Origin: CBDCME01 sp965218865
GTDB lineage: Bacteria > Pseudomonadota > Alphaproteobacteria > JAAXGF01
Reading direction: 5' to 3'
Length of the DNA: 64,000 nucleotides
Assembly (NCBI GenBank): GCA_965218865.1
Contig: CBDCME010000067.1
Coordinates: 1 to 64,000, forward strand
Part shown: piece by piece, positions 17,111-26,572 of the stretch
Layout of the letters: each line of letters begins with the position of its first letter
Numbering within the stretch: the stretch's first letter is position 1
Made by a program: the position numbers and the translations under genes
The notes under the pieces: generated by a model
The model's database searches: none
Seen by the model: the letters and a program-made list of their open reading frames with translations, nothing else
Told to the model about the DNA's origin: nothing

Positions 17111-18625
17111 ATGCTGGTTGTGGAGACGATTGCGCGGATCCGTCGGGATCATCTGGTGAGGGGTGTTCCGATCAAGAAGATCGCCCGGGATTTGAGGGTT
17201 TCGAAGAACACGGTGCGCAAGGTGGTGCGGGGTGATGAGACCTCGTACAGCTACGCGCGCAAGATCCAGCCGATGCCGAAGCTGGGGCCGTGGGTGGGTG
17301 AGCTGGAGCGCCGGCTTGAGGCCAACGAGAAGAAGCCGCGCCGGGATCGTCTGTCTCTGCTGCGGATTCATGAAGACCTTGCGGCTCTGGGTTATGGCGG
17401 CGGCTACGACGCGGTGCGCCGCTACGCCAGGGCCTGGCGTCGGCGGTGGCGGCTGTTGTCGCCGTTGCAGGGTTTTGTGCCGCTGAGCTTCGATCCCGGC
17501 GAGGCCTACCAGTTCGACTGGAGCCACGAATACGCGCGCCTGTCGGGTGTGACGACCAAGGTAAAGGCAGCGCACATGCGGCTCTGCTACAGCCGCATGC
17601 AGCTGGTTCAGATCTTCCCGCGCGAGAGCCAGGAGATGGTCTTCGAGGCGCACGAGCGGGCCTTCCACTTCTTCGGCGGGGTCTGCCGGCGGGGCATCTA
17701 CGACAACATGAAGACGGCGGTGAGCACGGTGTTCGTGGGCAAGGAGCGCGCCTACAACCGGCGCTTCCTGGAGCTGTGCTCCCACCATCTGGTGGAGCCG
17801 GTGGCGTGCACTCCGGGTGCGGGCTGGGAGAAGGGCCAGGTTGAGAGGCAGGTGGGTGACGTCCGCGGCCGCCTGTTCGTGCCCAGCCCGCGGGGCCGCT
17901 CTTACGCCGAGATCAACGCGTGGCTGAAGGATCGGTGCATCGAGGACGCCAAGAAGCGGCCGCATCCGACGATCGAGGGCAAGACGGTGTGGCAGGTGTT
18001 CGAGGAGGAGCGCCCCTTCCTGATGGCCTATCGCGGCCCCTTCGACGGCTTCCACGCCACCGAGGTATCGGTCTCCAAGACTTGTCTGGTGCGCTTCGAC
18101 AACAATCACTACAGCGTGGCGGCCCGTGCCGTCGGGCGGACGGTCGACGTGCGGGCCTATGCCGATCGGATTGTCATCCGCCAGGATGGCGAGACCGTTG
18201 CCGAACACCCCCGGAGCTTTGGACGCGGTGAGATCGCTTACGATCCGTGGCACTACGTGCCGATCCTGACGAGGAAGCCCGGTGCGCTGAGGAATGGCGC
18301 GCCTTTCAAGGGTTGGCAACTGCCCGGCGCGCTGGGCCGCATGCGGGCGCGGCTCACCGGCCGCGACGACGGCGATCGTCAGATCGTCAAAATCCTCGCG
18401 GCGGTGCTGGAGGACGGGCTGAAGGCGGTCGAGGCGGCCTGCGCCGAAGCGCTCGCCTGCGGCGCCTGCAGCGCTGATGTTGTGCTCAACATCCTCGCCC
18501 GGCACCGCCAGCCGCCGCCGCCGCCGGCCATCCCGACGCCCGAGGGCCTGCAGCTTCGCCACCAGCCGGTGGCCGACTGCCGCCGCTACGACCGCCTGAG
18601 GGAGGCCGGTCATGGAGCGTCATGA
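17111..18625 (+). CDS. istA: IS21-family transposase IstA
   Basis: 504 aa from ATG 17111 (an in-frame GTG at 17102 is possible). N-terminal HTH (VPIKKIARDLRVSKNTVRKVVR), then the DDE integrase core (EAYQFDWSHEYARL, GIYDNMKTAV, ACTPGAGWEKGQVER). The frame appears intact and overlaps istB by 14 nt. Confidence 0.93.
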   Translation: MLVVETIARIRRDHLVRGVPIKKIARDLRVSKNTVRKVVRGDETSYSYARKIQPMPKLGPWVGELERRLEANEKKPRRDRLSLLRIHEDLAALGYGGGYDAVRRYARAWRRRWRLLSPLQGFVPLSFDPGEAYQFDWSHEYARLSGVTTKVKAAHMRLCYSRMQLVQIFPRESQEMVFEAHERAFHFFGGVCRRGIYDNMKTAVSTVFVGKERAYNRRFLELCSHHLVEPVACTPGAGWEKGQVERQVGDVRGRLFVPSPRGRSYAEINAWLKDRCIEDAKKRPHPTIEGKTVWQVFEEERPFLMAYRGPFDGFHATEVSVSKTCLVRFDNNHYSVAARAVGRTVDVRAYADRIVIRQDGETVAEHPRSFGRGEIAYDPWHYVPILTRKPGALRNGAPFKGWQLPGALGRMRARLTGRDDGDRQIVKILAAVLEDGLKAVEAACAEALACGACSADVVLNILARHRQPPPPPAIPTPEGLQLRHQPVADCRRYDRLREAGHGAS

Positions 18626-19340
18626 TGTGCTGGCGATGATGACGGCGCTGAAGCTTGCAGGCATGCGCGCCGCCTACGACGACATCCTCGCCGACGGGCT
18701 CAAGCGCCGTCATCCGGTGCAGCAGATCATCGGTACGCTGCTGCAGACCGAGGTCGCCGACAAGCAGGCGCGCTCCATCAAGTACCAGATGACGTCCGCC
18801 AAGCTGCCGACGGCCAAGGAGCTGGCCGACTTCGACTTCGCCGCTTCCCCGGTCAATGAGCCCCTGATCCAGGAACTCGCCGGCGGCGACTTCCTGGAGA
18901 GCAAGCGCAACATCGTGCTGGTCGGCGGCACCGGCACCGGAAAGACCCATCTCGCCGTCGCCATCGCCCGCGCCTGTATCCGAAAGGGCGCCCGTGGCCG
19001 CTGCTACAACGTCGTCGACCTGGTCAACCACCTCGAGGCCGAACTCCGCTCCGGACGCCAAGGCCGTACCGCGGACCAACTCGTCCGACGCGACTTCGTC
19101 ATCCTCGACGAACTCGGCTACCTGCCCTTCGCACAGGCCGGCGGGCAGCTGCTGTTCCACCTGATGAGCCGGCTCTACGAGCGCACCTCGATCATCGTCA
19201 CCACCAACCTCGCTTTCGGCGAATGGCCCTCTGTCTTCGGCGACCCAAAGATGACCACCGCGCTGCTCGACCGCCTGACCCACCATTGCGAGATCATCGA
19301 GACCGGCAACGAGAGCTGGCGCTTCAAGAACCGCTGCTGA
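18612..19340 (+). CDS. istB: IS21-family helper ATPase IstB
   Basis: 242 aa, intact. Walker A GGTGTGKTH at about residues 105-113 and a Walker B DFVILDELGYLPF are the DnaC-like AAA+ hallmarks of IstB, which loads the IstA transposase on target DNA. Start ATG 18612 lies inside the end of istA, the usual coupled arrangement. Confidence 0.95.
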   Translation: MERHDVLAMMTALKLAGMRAAYDDILADGLKRRHPVQQIIGTLLQTEVADKQARSIKYQMTSAKLPTAKELADFDFAASPVNEPLIQELAGGDFLESKRNIVLVGGTGTGKTHLAVAIARACIRKGARGRCYNVVDLVNHLEAELRSGRQGRTADQLVRRDFVILDELGYLPFAQAGGQLLFHLMSRLYERTSIIVTTNLAFGEWPSVFGDPKMTTALLDRLTHHCEIIETGNESWRFKNRC

Positions 19341-19545
19341 CCCGGCAGGCCGTGCCTGCGGCCCGCTTGCCCCGGTGGGTCAACAGGCACCCCCCACGCG
19401 GCTTCGCTCCGCGCACCGCAAGGCGCTACACGAAGCCGCGCGGGTCCCCCCTATCGGCTACCGGGACAACCTCCGCCGTGCCACTCAGGGGGTCAATATT
19501 GCACGCCGATAGGGGGTCAATTTTGCACGCCGATTGACAGTCGAG

Positions 19546-19734
19546 ATGCTCACCCTTGAGTGCGAACCCTGCGGGCGACATGGCCGCTATCGCGTCGAGA
19601 GACTGATCGAGACCTACGGGCCGCGGGCCGGACTGCCCGACACTCGCCATGTCCTCGCGGGTGAGGGAGAGTGTCGCCGTTCGGTCAGCCCGCCGCGGTC
19701 TTGCGCGGCGCTTTTCGTGAGAGCCCGACGGTGA
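19546..19734 (+). CDS. Small conserved-looking protein with CxxC motif (possibly remnant)
   Basis: 62 aa from ATG 19546, beginning 7 bp after the IS21 end. Pattern LECEPCGRHGRYRVERLIETYG, then LPDTRHVLAGEGECRRS, recalls small cysteine-motif proteins common in alphaproteobacterial and prophage regions. The C terminus may be damaged. No function can be assigned. Confidence 0.45.
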   Translation: MLTLECEPCGRHGRYRVERLIETYGPRAGLPDTRHVLAGEGECRRSVSPPRSCAALFVRARR

Positions 19735-19735
19735 C

Positions 19736-19888
19736 CGGGACCGGCGCGAAGGGTTGCAGCGCTATCGGATCAGCAGCCGCTTCGAGATCGGACCTCCACT
19801 CAACCTCAGTCTCGAGGGCGAACGCTCCGAGCACGGAACCGGCGTGCCTGAGCACGGTGTCATGCTGCGTGGGCAGCTGCACTTCTGA
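19736..19888 (+). pseudogene. Outer-membrane beta-barrel / autotransporter C-terminal remnant
   Basis: About 50 codons ending at TGA 19886-19888 read GLQRYRISSRFEIGPPLNL, then LEGERSEHG and a final MLRGQLHF. Alternating hydrophobic residues and a terminal phenylalanine are the signature of the last strands of an outer-membrane beta barrel. A stop immediately upstream in frame shows that only the tail is left. Confidence 0.45.
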
Positions 19889-20074
19889 AGCCCGGCCACG
19901 GTCAAACGGCGGGCCGGCAACGTCGCGATCTCAGTCGGGCGGCGTGCGCGGTGTCACTCGGAAACGTGCAGGATCATGCTCCCATTTGGACCAACATTGG
20001 ACCAAATGGAAGACAGTTCCAGCCTGACCTAGAAAGAACAAAGCCAGTAATATATTGATATTACGGGCTTTGTT
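19889..20074. other. Spacer before the tRNA remnant
   Basis: Short intergenic stretch; a repeated TTGGACCAA motif occurs near 19988-20005. It resembles the DNA often found between an integrase gene and its tRNA attachment site, but no integrase is present beside it. Confidence 0.3.
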
Positions 20075-20119
20075 TGGTTGCGGGGGTAGGATTTGAACCT
20101 ACGACCGTCAGGTTATGAG
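20075..20119 (-). tRNA. 3' half of tRNA-Met (CAT), probable att scar
   Basis: On the minus strand the sequence runs from anticodon-loop CTCATAA through the 3' anticodon-stem strand ACCTG, a T-arm with GGTTCAAATCC and an acceptor end CCCCCGCAACCA. The 5' half of the tRNA (D arm and 5' anticodon-stem strand) is absent, so the gene is not functional. Integrases of the tyrosine family commonly recombine at tRNA 3' ends, leaving exactly such a half on one side of an island. Confidence 0.8.
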
Positions 20120-20295
20120 GTTGTCCTGGATGTGCCGAGGACCGCACCGGAAGAAGGTTAAGGAGACAATTAGGTTGGGAGGTCGTTGCCGCGCATGCAA
20201 CGAAGCGCTTCGATGATTAAGATGGGGCATGCAGAGCGGGACTCGCAATGGTGTAAACGATTGCGCGATGACGAAGGAGAACGGAGAGCCGGCGG

Positions 20296-20673
20296 ATGAC
20301 GGACCGCAATTGGCATCGCAAGTGGATGGAGCAATGTGACGCCGCCGAGACCATCAAGCTGCGGTACGGTCTCAAGGCGGCCTTTGATTACGTGATCGCA
20401 GAGAAGCTGCTGCACTTCGCCGAAGCGGCCGCCCGGCACCCTGAATTCGCCCGCGAACTGCCCCGGTTTGTGACCCGGGTGCGGCAGATGTTCACGGCGC
20501 AAGAGCTACAAGCGCACCTCGCACGCATCGAGCGCGAGCATCGTGAATCCGCCTTGGCCGTCATTGATGACGATGACCTGAAATTTGAACACCCGACAGC
20601 GGCCGCGGAGCGGGCGCGGCAGTTCGATGTTGTCAAGGACTTGTTGACCGCCACCGCGCTCGGCACGTCGTGA
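20296..20673 (+). CDS. Uncharacterised 125-aa protein coupled to recD2
   Basis: Starts ATG 20296 with CGGAGAGCCGG upstream and ends in TGA 20671-20673, overlapping the GTG start of the next gene (GTGA). Helical and charged throughout, without membrane segment or cysteines. I do not recognise it. The overlap suggests co-translation with the RecD2-like helicase, so a DNA-metabolism partner is a reasonable but unproven guess. Confidence 0.7.
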   Translation: MTDRNWHRKWMEQCDAAETIKLRYGLKAAFDYVIAEKLLHFAEAAARHPEFARELPRFVTRVRQMFTAQELQAHLARIEREHRESALAVIDDDDLKFEHPTAAAERARQFDVVKDLLTATALGTS

Positions 20674-22886
20674 CCGGCGTAGTCAAGCCGCAACCGGAAT
20701 CGTCAACCCAGGAGGTTCTGGCAGGCCTCGTCGAGCGCGTGACGTTTCACAATGCCGATAACGGGTTCTGCGTTCTGAGGACAAAGGCCCGAGGCCATCG
20801 CGATCTCGTAACGGTCGTCGGCCATGCCGCAATGATCTCGGCCGGAGAGTGGATTACGGCATCGGGGGAATGGATCAACGACCGCACCCATGGTCAGCAA
20901 TTCAAGGCGCGCTTCATGCGCACCTCGGAGCCGTCTTCGATCGAGGGCATCGAGAAATACCTCGGCTCCGGCATGATCCGCGGCATCGGCCCGGTCTACG
21001 CCGGGAAGATGATCAGGGCGTTCGGCGAGAAGGTATTCGATATCATCGAGGCGGAGCCGGAACGGCTGCGCGAGGTGACCGGCATCGGCCGGGTGCGCGC
21101 CAAACGCATCACCGACGCCTGGGCGGAACAGAAGATCATCCGCGAGATCATGGTTTTCCTGCACAGCCATGGCGTCGGCACGGCGCGCGCGGTGCGGATC
21201 TACAAGACCTACGGCGTGGATGCCGTTCAGGTCATGACCGAGAACCCGTACCGCCTCGCACGCGACATTCGCGGCATCGGGTTCAAGACCGCCGACGCGA
21301 TCGCCATGAAGCTCGGCATCGAGAAGACGGCCATGATCCGGGTGCGCGCGGGCATTGCCTATGCGCTCACCGAGGCGATGGATGACGGTCATTGCGGCCT
21401 GCCGTCCGAGGAACTTTCGCCGCTCGCCGTCGAATTGCTGGAAGTCCCAAATGCGTTGGTTCAGACCGCTCTGGACTTCGAACTGGCCGAGGGAACGGTG
21501 GTCGCGGACACGGTCGCCGGAACTCCCTGTATATTCCTTGGCGGCCTGTACCGGGCCGAACGAGCGATTGCCGAACGGATTCTGAAGATCGTGGGCGGAA
21601 AGCTGCCCTGGCCGGATATCGATGCCGGCAAGGCGCTGCCCTGGGTCAAGGGGAAGACCGGCCTGTCGCTTGCCGCGAGCCAGGCCGATGCTGTTCGCCT
21701 GGCCCTGACTTCCAAGGCCATGGTCATCACCGGCGGGCCGGGCGTGGGCAAGACGACCATCGTCAACGCCATCCTGCGCATCCTGGCCGCCAAGGGCGTG
21801 ACCCTGCTGCTGTGCGCGCCGACCGGCCGCGCCGCCAAGCGGATGACAGAGGCGACCGGGTTTGAGGCTATGACGATCCACCGGCTGCTCGAAGTCGATC
21901 CCAAGGGCGGCGGGTTCAAGCGCGATGCAGACAACCCTCTCGACTGCGGCCTGCTGGTCGTCGATGAGACCTCGATGGTGGATGTCATGCTGATGCAGGC
22001 GCTACTGAAGGCGGTCCCCGACACGGCTGGGCTGCTGATCGTGGGCGACATCGACCAACTGCCCTCGGTCGGTCCGGGCCAGGTTCTGGCCGACATCATC
22101 GCCTCCGGCGCGGTCCCGGTCGTACGGCTGACCGAGGTATTCCGCCAAGCGTCGCGAAGCCGGATCGTCACCAGCGCGCACGGGATCAACCGCGGCGCCA
22201 TTCCTAATCTTTCCAAGCCCGAGGGCGACAGCGACTTCTATTTCGTGCAAGCGGACGATCCGGAATCCGCGGTGCCGGTGATCCTCGAATTGGTCAAAAC
22301 GCGTATCCCGAAGCGCTTCGGGTTCGATCCGGTGCGCGACATCCAGGTGCTGTGCCCAATGAACCGCGGCGGTGCCGGCGCCCGCTCGCTCAACATCGAA
22401 CTGCAGGCCGCCCTCAATCCGGCCGGGCAACGCAAGGTCGAACGCTTCGGCTGGACTTTCGCGCCCGGCGACAAGGTGATGCAGATCGAGAACGATTACG
22501 ACAAGGAAATCTATAACGGTGACATCGGCTATGTCGACGATGTCGATCCCGATGAAGGTGAACTGACCGCGCGTTTCGACGGGCGCGCCGTCGCCTATGA
22601 TTTCGGCGAGCTTGACACCCTGGTTCCGGCATACGCCGCGACGATTCACAAGAGCCAGGGCTCGGAGTATCCCGCCGTCGTTATCCCCCTCCTGACGCAA
22701 CACTACGCGATGCTCCAGCGGAACCTGCTCTACACCGGCGTGACGCGCGGCAAACGGCTGGTCGTCCTGGTCGGACAAAAGAAGGCAGTGGCGATCGCCG
22801 TGCGCAACGTCTCGGGGCGGCGCCGTTGGTCGAAGCTCGACGAGTGGCTGGGCGGCGAGCGCACCGGAAACCAATCAAGCGCTTAG
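20670..22886 (+). CDS. recD2: RecD2-like ATP-dependent DNA helicase
   Basis: 738 aa from GTG 20670. The N-terminal ~290 residues carry the OB/HhH region typical of RecD2 (GSGMIRGIGPVYAGKMI, VTGIGRVRAKRI, IRGIGFKTADAIA). The SF1B helicase core follows: Walker A GGPGVGKTT at 355-363, DEAD-type VVDETSMVD, GDIDQLPSVGPG, VFRQA, and late YAATIHKSQGSEYP and YTGVTRGKRL motifs. RecD2 is a 5'-3' helicase acting outside RecBCD. The reading frame is complete. It seems a chromosomal or island accessory gene; nothing indicates disruption. Confidence 0.95.
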   Translation: MTGVVKPQPESSTQEVLAGLVERVTFHNADNGFCVLRTKARGHRDLVTVVGHAAMISAGEWITASGEWINDRTHGQQFKARFMRTSEPSSIEGIEKYLGSGMIRGIGPVYAGKMIRAFGEKVFDIIEAEPERLREVTGIGRVRAKRITDAWAEQKIIREIMVFLHSHGVGTARAVRIYKTYGVDAVQVMTENPYRLARDIRGIGFKTADAIAMKLGIEKTAMIRVRAGIAYALTEAMDDGHCGLPSEELSPLAVELLEVPNALVQTALDFELAEGTVVADTVAGTPCIFLGGLYRAERAIAERILKIVGGKLPWPDIDAGKALPWVKGKTGLSLAASQADAVRLALTSKAMVITGGPGVGKTTIVNAILRILAAKGVTLLLCAPTGRAAKRMTEATGFEAMTIHRLLEVDPKGGGFKRDADNPLDCGLLVVDETSMVDVMLMQALLKAVPDTAGLLIVGDIDQLPSVGPGQVLADIIASGAVPVVRLTEVFRQASRSRIVTSAHGINRGAIPNLSKPEGDSDFYFVQADDPESAVPVILELVKTRIPKRFGFDPVRDIQVLCPMNRGGAGARSLNIELQAALNPAGQRKVERFGWTFAPGDKVMQIENDYDKEIYNGDIGYVDDVDPDEGELTARFDGRAVAYDFGELDTLVPAYAATIHKSQGSEYPAVVIPLLTQHYAMLQRNLLYTGVTRGKRLVVLVGQKKAVAIAVRNVSGRRRWSKLDEWLGGERTGNQSSA

Positions 22887-22976
22887 CGATGACGGGCGGA
22901 AGGCCGGAAAACACCACGAAGGAGCCGCGCCTGTCGTTACCGGCGCCGAAAGTATGAAAGCAATCAGTGGACGAGG

Positions 22977-23789
22977 ATGCGCGGTCTATGGATACGGAGA
23001 TCAGCGCTTGTCCGCCGATCCTCAGCGTGTTGCGTCCTGGCCCTGGTGCTGGCGGGCTGTGGCATGACGCGAGATCCGGGTGTCCGGGAGAACCGCGAGG
23101 CGCCGGTGGTCGTGCGTGCGGAGTTTCGAGAGGTTCCCGCGCCCGCGGAGGCCGTGGTCCTCGCTCACCGGATTCTGCATAGAGAAAGCGCGGAATTTCT
23201 GATGGGCGCAGGACACCGGCGCGCGCTCGCCCGTGAGATCGAGGCGGTTCTGTCCCGGATCCGGGACGCCGAACCGACGGCCGCGGCGGTGACGGTGCGG
23301 CCCTCCCACACGATCGGGCGGCTCATTCTCGGTGTGGAGCCGGATCTCCTCGAAATCCTCTCCGGCCTTCTCGACGACGCAACCGGGCTCGTTGAGCTCC
23401 GCACCGGATGGGCCGAATTCGATGCTCTCAACGCCCGGCTGGGCCTGTCGGCCGTGACCCTGTTTACCGGCCCTCGGCACTGCCGTTTTCCATGTCGACG
23501 AGCATGTGAATATAGTGGCTGCGGTCGAGGCCTATGCGGCGATGGACGGCGTCGGATACGCGGAACAGGACTCTCACCTGGGAGACGCCCGGACATCGAC
23601 GCATCGAAGACGAGCGGGGCCTGGCATGTGATCATCCGCTAGGCGTGGGGAGACTGCCCGGCCGGCTGTCTCCACCAGCAGCTCTCCTTCTTCACCGTCA
23701 CGGACACCGATGTCGAGCGGATCGAACCGGCGCGGGCCATGGTCATGCTCGAGTTCGCGACGCTTCTCGATAACCGAGGGTGGCGTTGA
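22977..23789 (+). pseudogene. Lipoprotein gene, frameshifted and with an in-frame stop
   Basis: ATG 22977 gives an N-terminal signal with lipobox ALVLAGC (Cys about residue 28), followed by ~140 plausible residues. After about 23480 the frame becomes arginine/cysteine-rich nonsense but regains a plausible sequence: WHVIIR, then TAG 23641-23643, then WGDCPAGCLHQQLSFFTVTD ... RAMVMLEFATLLDNRGWR ending TGA 23787-23789. So a frameshift pair or small deletion plus a nonsense codon. Function unknown; exported lipid-anchored protein. Confidence 0.6.
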
Positions 23790-23982
23790 TCCCCTCAGGC
23801 GTCCAAATCAGTAGTTGGCAGCCGTCGACGGAAACACCCGCCCGCCAGCGAGTGCTGGCCGGAGCCCGGAAAGGGCTCGACGCCTGCTGCGGTTGGCGTT
23901 CAACGGGGTCGCCGGTGCTTCGGTTTCCGCGACCGACCCGGTCCGCGACTCTCCATTGTCCAGCCCGATCAGGCAAGCCTGC

Positions 23983-25440
23983 TCAGCCGGTTGCCGAGCC
24001 GTCCATCGACACGCCCACGGCATCCGCCACCCCCTTGGCATAGTCGGGATGCACACGGCTGAATTGTTCGAGCTGCCGGTGGACGATTTCGGCGGGAACG
24101 CCCTGCATCGCTTCCGCGATGTTGGAGAACAGGCGCCGGCGCTGGCCTTCGTCGAACAACTCGAACAACGCGCGAGGCTGGGAATAGTCGTCGTTGCCAT
24201 CACGGTGATCGTAGCGGGCGGCGGCGCCGGTGATCCCAAGAGGCGGCTCGCGATATGCCGCATCCTCGGTCGGGCCGTCGAGGGAGTTGGGCTCGTAATA
24301 CGCATCGGGATTGCCGGTGTCGTTGTCGAAGAAGCGCATGGCGCCATCCTTGTGATAGTGGTGCACCGGGCATTTCGGCGCGTTGACGGGAAGCGCCTCG
24401 TAATGGGTCCCGAGGCGGTAACGGTGCGCATCCGCATAGGCGAAGATGCGGGCCTGTAGTACCTTGTCGGGACTGAAGCCAATGCCCGGCACGACATTCG
24501 ACGGACTGAACGCAGCCTGCTCGATCTCCGCGAAATAGTTGTCCGGGTTGCGGTTAAGTTCCATCACCCCGACCTCGATCAACGGATAATCGGCGTGCGG
24601 CCACACCTTGGTCAGGTCGAAGGGGTTATAAGGCGTCTTCTCCGCGTCCTTCTCGGGCATCACCTGGACATAGAGCGTCCAGCTCGGAAACTCCCCGCGA
24701 TCGATGGCACCGAACAGCGCCTCCTGATAGGTCTCACGCGATTCGCCGATGACCTGGACCGCTTCCTCGTTCGTATAGTATTTGTGGCCCTGGCGGGTCT
24801 TGAAGTGAAACTTGACCCAGAACCGCTCGCCGTCGCGATTCCAGAAGCTGAAGGCATGCGATCCATACCCGTTCATGTACATGGGCGCCGTCGGAAGCCC
24901 TCGATCCGACATCAGGACCGTGATCTGGTGGAGGGATTCCGGTGACAGGGACCAGAAGTCCCACATGGCGGTCGGCGAACGCAGGTTGGTCTTCGGATGC
25001 CGCTTCTGGGTGCGGATGAAATCGGGGAATTTGAGCGGGTCGCGGACGAAGAAGACCGGGGTGTTGTTTCCGACCAGATCCCAGTTGCCTTCTCCGGTGT
25101 AGAACTTGACTGCGAAACCGCGGACATCACGCTCCGCATCGGCAGCGCCGAGTTCACCGGCAACCGTCGAGAAGCGAAGGAGCAGGGGCGTCTCCTTGCC
25201 GAGCTCGGAGAAGATTTCCGCCCGGGTATATCTCGAGATGTCGTTGGTGATCGTGAGCGTCCCGTAGGCGCCCCATCCCTTTGCATGGACGACGCGCTCC
25301 GGAATCCGCTCACGGTTCTGGTGGGCCAGCTTCTCGATTAATTGGTAATCCTGCAGCAGCACGGGGCCGCGTGGTCCGGCCGTCTGGCTGTTCTGATTGT
25401 CGGCGACGGGTGCGCCGGCGCTTGTCGTTAGGGGTTTCAT
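23983..25440 (-). CDS. katA: Monofunctional haem catalase
   Basis: 485 aa from ATG 25440 (GAGGAGCG upstream); the frame is open further but that extension would run into the promoter. Clade-3-size catalase: active-site HAKGWGAYG (distal His), RFSTVAGE, NNTPVFFVRDPLKFP, and haem-ligand RIFAYADAHRYRLG. Decomposes hydrogen peroxide to water and oxygen in the cytoplasm. Divergent from oxyR across a 110-bp spacer with a dyad, the classical arrangement for OxyR-controlled catalase. Confidence 0.97.
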   Translation of the reverse strand: MKPLTTSAGAPVADNQNSQTAGPRGPVLLQDYQLIEKLAHQNRERIPERVVHAKGWGAYGTLTITNDISRYTRAEIFSELGKETPLLLRFSTVAGELGAADAERDVRGFAVKFYTGEGNWDLVGNNTPVFFVRDPLKFPDFIRTQKRHPKTNLRSPTAMWDFWSLSPESLHQITVLMSDRGLPTAPMYMNGYGSHAFSFWNRDGERFWVKFHFKTRQGHKYYTNEEAVQVIGESRETYQEALFGAIDRGEFPSWTLYVQVMPEKDAEKTPYNPFDLTKVWPHADYPLIEVGVMELNRNPDNYFAEIEQAAFSPSNVVPGIGFSPDKVLQARIFAYADAHRYRLGTHYEALPVNAPKCPVHHYHKDGAMRFFDNDTGNPDAYYEPNSLDGPTEDAAYREPPLGITGAAARYDHRDGNDDYSQPRALFELFDEGQRRRLFSNIAEAMQGVPAEIVHRQLEQFSRVHPDYAKGVADAVGVSMDGSATG

Positions 25441-25505
25441 GGCACGCTCCTCTGATATCGGGTTTGGTGCGGATAGAATGACCATCGCCTTTATATTCGT
25501 GAAAT

Positions 25506-25524
25506 AGATTGTTTTGATCAATCT
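25506..25524. promoter_or_regulatory. Candidate OxyR/LysR-type operator between katA and oxyR
   Basis: Inverted repeat AGATTG-N7-CAATCT in the AT-rich katA-oxyR spacer, with ATAG just left and TTAT right. The spacing fits a LysR T-N11-A box. It is placed to control both divergent genes. No experiment or full consensus match is claimed. Confidence 0.55.
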
Positions 25525-25550
25525 TATCGGTCATTCTTATTTGTCACGCG

Positions 25551-26465
25551 ATGAACATTCGCGATCTGAGATACGCCGTCGCCGTTGCCGAGCTGGGCCA
25601 CTTCGGCCGCGCCGCCGCCGCGTGCCACGTCAGCCAGCCGGCGCTGAGCGGGCAAATCCGGAAGCTGGAGAACCACCTGGGGATTGCGCTGTTCGAACGG
25701 ACCAAGCGCATGGTCAGGATCACGCCGGCCGGAGAGGAAGTCATCGCACACGCCAGGGCACTCCTCGAATTGGTGGACCTCATCGAGGAAACCGCAAAGG
25801 CCAGGGTCGATCCGCTGTCTGGTCCGTTGCGGCTGGGCATGATTCCGACGATCGGTCCCTATCTCACGCCCACCCTGTTGCCTTCGGTCGCCCGTGGCCT
25901 GCCGAATATCAAGCTCGAACTACTTGAGGAAATGACGGAGGTCCTCGAGGGTGCGTTGATCGACGGGCGAATCGATGCGGCGATCCTGGCGACCCCGATT
26001 TGCGATCCGCGACTGGCGGAAATCTCGCTCTACCGCGAGCCGTTCTGGGTGGCGCTGCCGCACCGGCACCCGCTGGCCCAAGAAGAAGAGATCGACGTGT
26101 CCGACGTCGGCCTGGACGAGTTCCTGCTGCTTGCGGACGGTCACTGCCTTCGCGATCAGGTTCTGTCGTTCTGCTCGGAGGTAATGCGGAACGAACCCAC
26201 TGTCAGTACGCAGCACACAAGCCTCACGACCGTCCTTGCCCTGGTCGGAGCAGGCGCGGGCGTGACGCTGGTCCCGGCCATGAGCCTGGCCGGCGCGTGG
26301 GTGACCGATTCCGGCATTGCCTTGAGACGGGAAAAATCGAGGACCGCCTCGCGATCCGTGCGGCTGGCCTTTCGCAAGTCGTTTCCGAGGCGGGCAGCGC
26401 TCGAGAAGCTGGCGGACATCGTTTGTGCGATCCTGCCCGACACTGTCTATCCCGAACGGCGCTGA
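25551..26465 (+). CDS. oxyR: OxyR hydrogen-peroxide-sensing LysR-type regulator
   Basis: 304 aa. N-terminal LysR HTH (MNIRDLRYAVAVAELGHFGR, SQPALSGQIRKLE) and effector domain. The two redox cysteines fall at residues 199 and 208 (DGHCLRDQVLSFC), the same numbering as Escherichia coli OxyR, so peroxide sensing by a disulfide is expected. Oriented away from katA, sharing its promoter region. The frame is intact. Confidence 0.96.
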   Translation: MNIRDLRYAVAVAELGHFGRAAAACHVSQPALSGQIRKLENHLGIALFERTKRMVRITPAGEEVIAHARALLELVDLIEETAKARVDPLSGPLRLGMIPTIGPYLTPTLLPSVARGLPNIKLELLEEMTEVLEGALIDGRIDAAILATPICDPRLAEISLYREPFWVALPHRHPLAQEEEIDVSDVGLDEFLLLADGHCLRDQVLSFCSEVMRNEPTVSTQHTSLTTVLALVGAGAGVTLVPAMSLAGAWVTDSGIALRREKSRTASRSVRLAFRKSFPRRAALEKLADIVCAILPDTVYPERR

Positions 26466-26572
26466 CGTGGCGGATCGTGCACCTGGTTCGGACGTTCGAG
26501 GAGCCGGCCCCGGATGAGGGCTTTCTCATGGCCGTCGATCGGTCCTGAACAAGCGGGACTCTCGGTCGCTCG

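Larger units (their letters stand above)
16995..19539. mobile_element. IS21-family insertion sequence
   Basis: About 2545 bp carrying istA and istB on the + strand. The ends hold repeated TTGACCCCCT motifs: TGTTGTTCGGCG...ATTGACCCCC at the left (twice within 70 bp) and the inverted counterpart at the right (twice), the multi-repeat ends typical of IS21. No target duplication is visible: the left flank is hsdS and the right flank is unrelated, so an adjacent deletion or recombination followed insertion. Confidence 0.9.

Noticed and set aside
16949..18613. 554-aa open frame antisense to istA
   Set aside because: Covers the IstA gene in antisense, His/Arg/Pro-rich composition, no motif.
23815..24459. 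214-aa frame opposite the 3' part of katA
   Set aside because: Antisense to a fully conserved catalase.
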